Source of the DNA: Methyloprofundus sp.
GTDB lineage: Bacteria; Pseudomonadota; Gammaproteobacteria; Methylococcales; Methylomonadaceae
Assembly: GCA_030636485.1 (NCBI GenBank)
Contig: DAOVWV010000155.1
Span: 1-5,152 of the forward strand
Reading direction: 5' to 3'
DNA length: 5,152 nucleotides
Every line of letters starts with the position of its first letter. Position 1 is the first letter of the stretch. Of the stretch, positions 1-5,152 are shown in pieces. The notes under the pieces were generated by a model. It did not search any database. It saw only the letters and a program-made list of their open reading frames with translations, and had not been told where the DNA came from. The translations under genes were made by a program, and so were the position numbers.

Positions 1-66
1 ATTCAGAGCTTAGTATCAGCTATTGATACTCATAGATTTCATTTTCCAATGCCAGATTAACTGTAA

Positions 67-177
67 GGGATATTAACAGTAAAAGAATATGCTTCGCGCG
101 GTCACGGTTGTGAAGTAGATACAGACGGTTTTTTTGGAATGCAAAAAAAAGCAGTATTGTCCGTACTAGAGGTATGA
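67..177 (+). pseudogene. possible remnant of a peptidoglycan-binding repeat (no valid start)
   Basis: A frame bounded by stops at 64-66 and 175-177 reads, near its end, CEVDTDGFFGMQKKAVL. This resembles the second half of a PG_binding_1-type repeat, whose usual signature is D-G-x-F-G followed by about five residues and A-V. Here only four residues separate the FG from the AV, so one position is missing. The upstream part (VKEYASRGHG) also fits the helix-and-turn that precedes the signature. The only ATG in this frame is at 139, too late to include the domain, so it is either a decayed fragment of a lysin or cell-wall-binding gene or a chance match. The match is short and was judged by eye, so confidence is low. 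Confidence 0.25.
148..158 (+). repeat. direct repeat copy 1 (AAAGCAGTATT)
   Basis: Perfect 11-bp direct repeat of 177-187, with starts 29 bp apart. It lies in the non-coding leader about 90 bp before the sheath start and directly follows an A-tract (143-150). It could be one half of a regulator binding site; no function is shown by the sequence itself. Confidence 0.5.
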
Positions 178-187
178 AAGCAGTATT
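177..187 (+). repeat. direct repeat copy 2 (AAAGCAGTATT)
   Basis: Second copy of the 11-bp repeat at 148-158, ending 60 bp before the sheath ATG. I found no convincing -35/-10 pair nearby: TATTAA at 210-215 could serve as a -10, but only a poor -35 (TTTCAA at 186-191) sits before it. A promoter in this leader is therefore likely by position but not identified. Confidence 0.5.
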
Positions 188-234
188 TCAATGTTGCTTG
201 ATAAATGACTATTAACTTAATTGCAGCACGCTAA

Positions 235-240
235 AAGGAG
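235..240 (+). promoter_or_regulatory. ribosome binding site of the sheath gene
   Basis: AAGGAG lies 7 nt before the ATG at 248. This decides the start: the reading frame is open back to a TTG at 221, but the Shine-Dalgarno sequence lies inside that extension, and the family-typical N-terminus begins right at the ATG. Confidence 0.85.
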
Positions 241-247
241 ATCGGTT

Positions 248-2983
248 ATGCCTACCTATTTACACCCAGGTGTCTATGTAGAAGAAATTCCCAGTGGTTC
301 CAAGCCTATAGAGGGGGTTGGGACATCCACGGCGGCTTTTGTCGGTTATACAACCAAAGGGCCTATCGGCGAGCCTAACCTTATTTTTAAATGGGATGAT
401 TACGTTAAGGAGTATGGGGGAATTCGGGATCTGAAAAAACAGAAAATAGGTGATCCGATGGGGTTGTCTGTCGCGGCCTTTTTTCAGAATGGTGGTGGCA
501 AGGCTTATATAGTACGTATCGCTAAAGGCAAAACTGCAAAAAAAGCGGCGGGATATCTTGATCATCCGGAAGATATAGGTAAAAAAGCTTTGAAATTCAC
601 TGCTATCAATGAAGGTGAGTGGGCAAATAAAATTATAATCGAAATTAACAAAAGTAAAATTGATGATGATGATGGTGAAAATCTATATGACATAACGATT
701 ACCGAAGAGCAGGTGGATGAATTCAATAATAAGACGTTTGATGTTAAGGAAAGCTTTCAGAGTGTGAGCCTGAATCCGGATAAGCCTTTGTTTATCAGTA
801 ATGTGATTGACGGGGATTCTAATTTCGTGACAGTGGAACCAGTGGGGAATGTTACTGGACTTAGTATATTCTCTGATCGCTACCTTGGAGCCAGCACTAG
901 CGGGGATTTGAAGGATATATCATTTGATTTTTCGAATTCGACTGACCCAAAGAGAAAGCTGAAAATAAAACTGGATGGTAAAGGAGTAAAGTCAATAACT
1001 CTGGATAAAAAAAATTATGCTGTCTTGGCAGAGGTGGCCAAAAATCTTCAGGAAAAAGTTAGATCACTTGCTCAGTCTGATAGTGATAAGTGGTATACAG
1101 GGTTCACATGTGAAGCTAAAAATAATAAGTTAATTTTAATCTCAGGTACTCGCAATTCGAAGTCATCAGTTGAGGTTATACATGATTTTAGCATAGCTCC
1201 TACGTTGAAGTTAGGCTTAGATGCGGTCTTATTATACACAGGCACTAGCAGGAGTGCTGGTTTAACTGGACTAAACCTTAATTTGACGGATCAGACTGTT
1301 TTTGTCGATGATGATTCACGGTCACTCAGCGGAACCATTGATGGAGTCGCATTTAAGCATATTTTTTCAAGAATTGATCCCTTCAATTTGAATGCAGCTC
1401 AGAATGACATCAATCATGCTACCACTGGAATAGCCGGGGTTGAATGTACAATTGTAGATGCTAATTTTTTGCAGTTGACTTCAAAGACTCATAAATCCAC
1501 TTCGGCTGTGGTGATAAATTCTGAATCAGGTATCGCTCCTGTTCTGAAACTGGGGGTTACTCCTAGGAACCTCCATGGTGCTGAGGAAATCACAGGACAG
1601 GAAGGCTATGAAAATAGTCTATTAATAGGTACCAGCGCTAGTGGTGGTTTAGATAACACTCAATCTCTTGATTTGTCAGCTGAGGCAAACGCTGGAGCTA
1701 GGTCACTCAATATATCGATTGATGGTGGAATCTTAGTAGCACATGATTTAGGGCAAGTAAATTTAGCTACTTTAGAGGATATTAGAGCTGGCATTGATGC
1801 AATAGATGGGCTTACATGTACACTTAGTCCTATAGCAGGTAGTAATCCTCCTGAATCTCACCTGGCATTAACTTCAGACAGTAACAGGCTTGAATCGGCA
1901 GTGGTGATCAGTCCTTTAGATCCCATTGCTATAGCGCTGAAATTAGGCACAGGTAATGAGGGGGAAGAAGTGAGTGGGCGGCAAAATCGTGACTCGAATT
2001 TTCGTACGCAACTAACCGGTCAAGAAAATGCTGACGTTTCAACGCCCGAAGATAAACTTGATGGAGGATCAAATGGTAATCCCCCTGAAGTGGGTGATTA
2101 CGATAATGTGTTCACCCAATTTGTTAAATACCGAGACATTAATATTATGTGTTTGCCGGGTCAGTATTGGTCAATTGATGGTTCCGGAAATTCGGTTTCG
2201 ATTATCCAAAAGGCGATCGCTCATGCGGAAAAAATGAAGAGTCGAATGGTGATTGTTGACCCACCGCCGAATCACGAATTGGTTGATGCAACAAAAGTTA
2301 AAGCTATGGGGCTGCCGAGTCAGACCTATTGTGTTGTTTATTATCCCTGGGTTGAAGCCGCCAACAAATTTTATAATGCAGAGCGTAATCCAGGAATGCC
2401 GAAAACCGTGCTGGTGCCATCCAGCGGTTACGCTGCTGGCATGTGGGCGAAGACTGACGGGAAGCGGGGGGTATGGAAAGCTCCGGCGGGTATGGGGACT
2501 GGCCTACTTGGTGTGTCAAAGCTAGAGTTTCTGGTTGAGGATGACGAGCAGGATTCGCTTAATCCGTGGGGGGTGAACTGCCTGAGAAGCATGCCTGGTG
2601 CAGGGAAAGTTATTTGGGGGGCGAGAACACGTGCAACCAAAGCGGATCCGGAATGGCGCTATGTCCCTGTCCGGCGTACGGCAATCATGATTGAGCAAAG
2701 CATTTATGAAGGTATTCAATGGGCCGTATTCGAACCTAATGATCATCGCTTATGGTCTGCATTGCGAGGCAATATTAGTGGTTTTATGAATGGTTTATTC
2801 CGTGTGGGGGCATTTCAGGGTGAGAAGGCTTCGGATGCTTATTTTGTCCGTTGTGGGTTGGGCGATACGATGACTCAGGCCGAGATAGATGCAGGGCAGG
2901 TTATCGTTATTGTTGGTTTTGCCCCACTTAAACCGGCTGAGTTTGTCATTGTTCGTATTCAACAAAAAGTTAACCAGCAATAA
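248..2983 (+). CDS. contractile tail sheath protein with a large repeat insertion
   Basis: Sheath subunit that polymerises around the inner tube and contracts to drive it into a target. The N-terminus carries the sheath hallmark HPGVYVEEIPSG followed by GVGTSTAAFVG (residues about 6-33). The N-terminal core continues to about residue 213, including NEGEWANKI and FISNVIDGDSNFV. The core resumes at LDGGSNG (604-610), then YRDINIMCLPG (about 628-638), and ends with the C-terminal sheath domain from R809, with YEGIQWAVFEPNDHRLW and FVIVRIQQKV. Between these, residues 214-577 are three diverged tandem repeats, then a hydrophilic linker. At 911 residues it is far longer than common sheaths of roughly 350-660; without the insertion it would be about 510. 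The ATG at 248 is chosen over an upstream TTG because of the AAGGAG at 235-240. The family call is firm. Whether it belongs to an eCIS, a tailocin or a prophage is inferred, with eCIS favoured. Confidence 0.93.
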   Translation: MPTYLHPGVYVEEIPSGSKPIEGVGTSTAAFVGYTTKGPIGEPNLIFKWDDYVKEYGGIRDLKKQKIGDPMGLSVAAFFQNGGGKAYIVRIAKGKTAKKAAGYLDHPEDIGKKALKFTAINEGEWANKIIIEINKSKIDDDDGENLYDITITEEQVDEFNNKTFDVKESFQSVSLNPDKPLFISNVIDGDSNFVTVEPVGNVTGLSIFSDRYLGASTSGDLKDISFDFSNSTDPKRKLKIKLDGKGVKSITLDKKNYAVLAEVAKNLQEKVRSLAQSDSDKWYTGFTCEAKNNKLILISGTRNSKSSVEVIHDFSIAPTLKLGLDAVLLYTGTSRSAGLTGLNLNLTDQTVFVDDDSRSLSGTIDGVAFKHIFSRIDPFNLNAAQNDINHATTGIAGVECTIVDANFLQLTSKTHKSTSAVVINSESGIAPVLKLGVTPRNLHGAEEITGQEGYENSLLIGTSASGGLDNTQSLDLSAEANAGARSLNISIDGGILVAHDLGQVNLATLEDIRAGIDAIDGLTCTLSPIAGSNPPESHLALTSDSNRLESAVVISPLDPIAIALKLGTGNEGEEVSGRQNRDSNFRTQLTGQENADVSTPEDKLDGGSNGNPPEVGDYDNVFTQFVKYRDINIMCLPGQYWSIDGSGNSVSIIQKAIAHAEKMKSRMVIVDPPPNHELVDATKVKAMGLPSQTYCVVYYPWVEAANKFYNAERNPGMPKTVLVPSSGYAAGMWAKTDGKRGVWKAPAGMGTGLLGVSKLEFLVEDDEQDSLNPWGVNCLRSMPGAGKVIWGARTRATKADPEWRYVPVRRTAIMIEQSIYEGIQWAVFEPNDHRLWSALRGNISGFMNGLFRVGAFQGEKASDAYFVRCGLGDTMTQAEIDAGQVIVIVGFAPLKPAEFVIVRIQQKVNQQ
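887..1240 (+). repeat. sheath insertion repeat 1 (protein-level)
   Basis: Encodes sheath residues 214-331. It opens with GASTSGDL, has a KLKIKLDG strand, a helix-like stretch (NYAVLAEVAKNLQEKVRS), then GFTCEA, NKLILISGT, SSVEVIHD and IAPTLKLG. The same order of elements occurs in the next two repeats. This copy is the most Lys-rich and its DNA the most AT-rich (17 of 60 G/C at 961-1020). Confidence 0.7.
1241..1627 (+). repeat. sheath insertion repeat 2 (protein-level)
   Basis: Encodes sheath residues 332-460. It opens with GTSRSAGL and contains SLSGTIDG, a helix-like segment, GVECTI, FLQLTSKTHKSTSAVVI and IAPVLKLG, then a tail ending in EEITGQEGYENSLLI. It aligns with repeats 1 and 3 element by element but is about 10 residues longer because of this tail. 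Confidence 0.75.
1628..1978 (+). repeat. sheath insertion repeat 3 (protein-level)
   Basis: Encodes sheath residues 461-577. It opens with GTSASGGL and contains SLNISIDGG, a helix-like LATLEDIRAGIDAI, GLTCTL, HLALTSDS, SAVVISP and IAIALKLG, ending in GEEVSG. The pattern of strand, TLxDI helix, LxLTS strand and LKLG turn resembles the flagellin IN motif. That resemblance is inferred from sequence pattern only. A Gly/Asn/Asp/Ser-rich linker follows before the sheath core resumes. Confidence 0.75.
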
Positions 2984-2988
2984 AGGAG
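2984..2988 (+). promoter_or_regulatory. ribosome binding site of the tube gene
   Basis: AGGAG begins directly after the sheath stop codon (2981-2983) and sits 7 nt before the ATG at 2996, so the tube gene can be translated from the same transcript at high efficiency. Confidence 0.85.
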
Positions 2989-2995
2989 AAATAAC

Positions 2996-3505
2996 ATGGC
3001 CGCACCATTATTTCCAGTAAATGCTCACCGTCATGATCCATATCGTACATTTAAATTTCAGGTTCTTATTGATAGCAAACCTGTTGCCGGGTTAAAAAAA
3101 ATGGGAGCTTTAAAAAAGACCACTGAGGCTGTCGACTGGCGTTCGGCCGGGGATCCTACGCATGTGCGTAAATTACCTGGTGGAACCAAGTATGAGGCAA
3201 TTACACTGGAGCAGGGGTTGACGCACGATCCGGTGTTTGAGATCTGGGCCAATTTAGTCAACAATATAGACGGAGATTCAGCCATGTCCCTGAAAAGTTT
3301 CCGTAAGACAATTATTATCAATGTATTGAACCTGCAAGGCATAGCCGTTATACGTTATACAGTTCACAATGCCTGGGTGTCTGAATATCAGGCTTTACCT
3401 GACTTCGATGCCGGTACCACTAACGCAGTTGGCATTCAGACGATCAAGCTGGAACATGAAGGCTGGGATCGGGATGAGACGCTTGCTGAGCCTGCCGAGT
3501 CATAG
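2996..3505 (+). CDS. inner tail tube protein, T4 gp19-like family
   Basis: Inner tube subunit, stacked as hexameric rings inside the sheath and propelled outward on contraction. The 169-residue length is usual for the family. The family pattern is clear: DPYRTFKFQVLID near the N-terminus (about 14-26), the conserved RKLPGGTKYEAITLEQGLTHD segment in the middle, a FRKTIIINVLN strand, then VHNAWVSEYQALPDFDAG and IQTIKLEHEGWDRD near the end. The gene follows the sheath by 12 bp with its own ribosome binding site, the usual sheath-then-tube order. Some eCIS clusters carry several tube genes; only one is visible here. Two A-rich slippery heptamers occur early in the gene (3094-3100 and 3112-3118) and are discussed separately. 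Confidence 0.92.
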   Translation: MAAPLFPVNAHRHDPYRTFKFQVLIDSKPVAGLKKMGALKKTTEAVDWRSAGDPTHVRKLPGGTKYEAITLEQGLTHDPVFEIWANLVNNIDGDSAMSLKSFRKTIIINVLNLQGIAVIRYTVHNAWVSEYQALPDFDAGTTNAVGIQTIKLEHEGWDRDETLAEPAES

Positions 3506-3508
3506 GGA
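3504..3508 (+). promoter_or_regulatory. ribosome binding site of the baseplate-family gene
   Basis: AGGGA overlaps the tube stop codon. It is 6 nt before the ATG at 3515 but only 3 nt before the ATG at 3512, so the second ATG fits better and matches the 6-7 nt spacing of the other three genes. Confidence 0.55.
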
Positions 3509-3514
3509 CTGATG

Positions 3515-4354
3515 ATGCATGGCATGGAAGTTATTCTTCCGGGTGGCCTTTTATATCAGGGAAGCATACAACGACAGGCTAAATTCAAACTATTGACCGG
3601 CTATGTGGAGCAGGCACTGATTGAATGTAATGCCGAGCTTGAACGCCCAGAATTTGTGACTGAAGTTTTAAACGTTGTTCTGGATAGCATTGGTGATCAT
3701 GCGGCTGATAGCAAGTGTATCTCGGGTTTGTGTGTGGCAGACCGTCAATATCTTATGTTGCGCCTGGGAGCCATGATTAATGGCGAACAAATGTGGCTAA
3801 AGGTGGCTTGTGCTGACTGTGATGATTTTTTTGATATGGATGTTCGTCGTTGTGATTTGCCATTTAAAGAGGCCGGGGAAGGTTTTCCATTAGGCACTCT
3901 GCACTTAGGAGAATATACACTTACTCTTCGTACACCCACTGGAGCAGATCAGCAGCAATACGCAACATTATCTGATGAACAAGCCTTACAGCAATTATTA
4001 CGTCGCTGTATTACATCGGTCAATGCTGAGCCACCCAGCGATGAATTTATTCAAGGTCTGGCACAGTCAGATATTGAAGCCATTGATGAGCTTTTGGATG
4101 AAATCTCACCGGCAGTGTGCACTCGGCTATTAGTCACGTGCCCTGAGTGTGGTCTGGAACAACAGGCCGAATTGGATCATTATGCACTGGATTATCTCAA
4201 TAAATATTATTTTTATGACGAAGTACATACTCTGGCCAGCTATTATCATTGGGGTGAGGCTGAAATCCTGGGGCTGACACACTCCAAGCGTCATCTTTAT
4301 ATTGAAATGATCAACCGCTCACAAGGCATGTCGATAGAGAGGGACATGCAATGA
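3515..4354 (+). CDS. T4-type baseplate-family protein with paired CxxC motifs
   Basis: A 279-residue protein of the family annotated in phages and contractile injection systems as T4 bacteriophage base plate protein (T4 gp26-like). Its best signature is the C-terminal segment at 237-272, VHTLASYYHW then GEAEILGL, KRHLYIEMI and GM; His-Trp-x-Glu followed by a basic pair and Tyr is typical. The N-terminus (EVILPGGLLYQG) also fits. Two CxxC pairs, C99/C102 and C209/C212 (the latter as CPECG), could together bind one zinc ion; that is inferred. The middle is acidic and largely helical in appearance. Likely role: baseplate component or tail-assembly helper, shown by family and position only. It starts 9 bp after the tube gene; ATG at 3512 would add one residue. 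Its stop overlaps the next start in ATGA, so the two are probably translationally coupled. Confidence 0.8.
   Translation: MHGMEVILPGGLLYQGSIQRQAKFKLLTGYVEQALIECNAELERPEFVTEVLNVVLDSIGDHAADSKCISGLCVADRQYLMLRLGAMINGEQMWLKVACADCDDFFDMDVRRCDLPFKEAGEGFPLGTLHLGEYTLTLRTPTGADQQQYATLSDEQALQQLLRRCITSVNAEPPSDEFIQGLAQSDIEAIDELLDEISPAVCTRLLVTCPECGLEQQAELDHYALDYLNKYYFYDEVHTLASYYHWGEAEILGLTHSKRHLYIEMINRSQGMSIERDMQ
4337..4344 (+). promoter_or_regulatory. ribosome binding site of the fourth gene
   Basis: GAGAGGGA inside the end of the previous coding region, 6 nt before the ATG at 4351. It supports this start even though the gene has no stop within the window. Confidence 0.65.
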
Positions 4355-5152
4355 ATTTCCTTCGCTCAACGATTGCTGATGCGCGCTCTGGTAAGCCCCT
4401 TGCACAATCCAATGTCAGCCAACAGCCTACTTTTCAGTTGCAGGCAGGAGGGGGGCAAAATGCTGTGCAAATTAAGCCCAAAGACTCAGGCTCACAATAT
4501 CTGGAAAACCCCATAGCTACATCTATCGCTATGCAGGATGACCCAGGAGGAGACCTTGTTAGTGATAATGTACCCGATGTTGTAACTGCTCAGTCAGAAC
4601 AGGGGCAAAATATTTTAGACAGTCGCATGACCCAGCAAGCCACTCTACAAAATTCGCCAGATATGACTGTCACAGCGGCTGATATTGAACCGGGGGCTGA
4701 ATCTTCTGATAGCTTAACAACAGCACAGAGCATGGATTATCAAGTGATTGAGGTGGAACAGGAAGACAGTAGACAGCCGAGTGCAGCGGGAGATTCTACG
4801 ATTAATATTGACGCACAAAGCCTGTCTGATGTGCCAGAAACGGCAGCCGTTAAATTGACAGAACAGGCTGTTTATTATCAAGTTTTCGATGTAGGACAGA
4901 GAGAAGATAGGCAAACGAATGCTGGCGAGCCATTAAGTTTGCCTAATGCGCAAGAAAGCACATCAGCTGTCACTGTTGAGGGGACTCAAACAGCAGTGAT
5001 AGACGAAGGGCACTCAGGTGAACAAAGTGATGCCGCTTTACAGACTCAATCCGCATTAAACAGACATGATTCTGATATTAGCCTGCATCAGGCTGAAACA
5101 CCTTCGATGCTGTCTAGTTCCCAGCCAGAAGTCTCGAAAAGCATCTTGCAGG
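4351..5152 (+). CDS. unrecognised acidic, Gln/Ser/Thr-rich protein (3' end missing)
   Basis: Open from ATG 4351 to the window edge, giving 267 visible residues and no stop. I do not recognise a family. Only the first 30 or so residues (MNFLRSTIADARSGKPLAQS) look like a defined segment; the rest is low in hydrophobics and rich in Gln (32 of 267), Ser, Thr, Ala and acidic residues (39 Asp+Glu against 12 Lys+Arg). No Cys or Trp is visible. It is probably largely disordered. A short repeat occurs at 130-147 and 176-193. No signal peptide or membrane segment is seen. Reality as a gene rests on the long open frame, the ribosome binding site and the ATGA overlap with the baseplate-family gene. It may be a structural or assembly factor of the particle, or the disordered front part of a larger protein whose folded domain lies beyond the edge; neither can be decided here. 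Confidence 0.8.
   Translation, partial: MNFLRSTIADARSGKPLAQSNVSQQPTFQLQAGGGQNAVQIKPKDSGSQYLENPIATSIAMQDDPGGDLVSDNVPDVVTAQSEQGQNILDSRMTQQATLQNSPDMTVTAADIEPGAESSDSLTTAQSMDYQVIEVEQEDSRQPSAAGDSTINIDAQSLSDVPETAAVKLTEQAVYYQVFDVGQREDRQTNAGEPLSLPNAQESTSAVTVEGTQTAVIDEGHSGEQSDAALQTQSALNRHDSDISLHQAETPSMLSSSQPEVSKSILQ
4738..4929 (+). repeat. two-copy short protein repeat in the fourth gene
   Basis: Residues 130-147 (YQVIEVEQEDSRQPSAAG, DNA 4738-4791) align without gaps to 176-193 (YQVFDVGQREDRQTNAGE, DNA 4876-4929), with 8 identities and conservative I/F, E/D and D/E changes. The copies are 46 residues apart. The DNA is also partly alike (both begin TATCAAGT), so an old duplication is plausible. Each copy is a possible short linear motif in an otherwise disordered region. 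Confidence 0.55.

Noticed and set aside
1..60. Frame open from the window edge, ending IQSLVSAIDTHRFHFPMPD and a TAA at 58-60; possible 3' end of an upstream gene.
   Set aside because: Only 19 residues with no recognisable motif; an open frame this short is expected by chance, so it is not listed as a gene.
57..82. TTAACTGTAA and TTAACAGTAA, which also give a weak CTGT/ACAG inverted repeat.
   Set aside because: Two mismatches between direct copies and only a 4-bp stem with an 11-base loop; no U-tract, so neither a terminator nor a firm operator.
129..150. T7 and A8 tracts that could pair as a hairpin, suggesting a terminator.
   Set aside because: The stem would be purely A-T with no GC-rich part and is not followed by a T-run on the + strand; it is more likely just an AT-rich leader.
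221..247. TTG start giving nine extra residues on the sheath protein.
   Set aside because: The Shine-Dalgarno AAGGAG lies inside this extension and the family N-terminus begins at the ATG at 248.
260..565. Open frame of 101 codons on the minus strand over the start of the sheath gene.
   Set aside because: It lies wholly inside a confident coding region, its protein resembles no family, and I see no ribosome binding site; it is an antisense shadow. The other minus-strand frames inside the four genes were rejected for the same reason.
662..673. Run of four GAT codons (Asp) as a possible variable microsatellite.
   Set aside because: Too few units for likely slippage, and in-frame changes would only alter an acidic loop.
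2213..2220. GCGATCGC, the HIP1 octamer abundant in many cyanobacteria.
   Set aside because: I noticed only this single copy in 5 kb; HIP1-rich genomes would show several, so it says nothing about the organism.

Overview
The window holds the first part of a gene cluster for a contractile, phage-tail-like machine. It is most likely an extracellular contractile injection system (eCIS) or a related tailocin, although a myovirus-type prophage tail cannot be excluded from this piece alone. Four genes lie on the + strand, each with a purine-rich ribosome binding site: a contractile sheath protein (248-2983), a T4 gp19-like inner tube protein (2996-3505), a T4-type baseplate-family protein with two CxxC pairs (3515-4354), and an unrecognised acidic, Gln/Ser/Thr-rich protein that runs off the right edge (4351 to beyond 5152). 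Gaps are 12 and 9 bp, and the last pair overlaps in an ATGA, so this reads as one operon. No protein shows a signal peptide or membrane segment, which fits particles assembled in the cytoplasm.

The organism is probably a Gram-negative bacterium, perhaps a gammaproteobacterium, judging from strong Shine-Dalgarno sites, intermediate base composition and the protein families. The sequence alone does not settle genus.

Region by region: 1-247 holds no intact gene. It contains a stop-bounded frame resembling the end of a peptidoglycan-binding repeat (67-177), two copies of an 11-bp direct repeat (148-158 and 177-187) and the sheath ribosome binding site. The sheath is about 911 residues, roughly 400 more than its recognisable core needs. 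The excess is three diverged tandem repeats of about 117-129 residues (DNA 887-1978) inserted between the two halves of the core, and the DNA there is visibly more AT-rich than in the 3' part of the gene. The tube and baseplate-family genes look ordinary. The fourth gene encodes a probably disordered protein with no Cys or Trp in its visible 267 residues and a short internal repeat.

Together: the sheath polymerises around the tube and contracts to drive it through a target envelope, the third protein probably acts in baseplate or tail assembly, and the role of the fourth is unknown. The points most worth following are the triplicated sheath insertion, which probably decorates the particle surface, and the unknown fourth gene.
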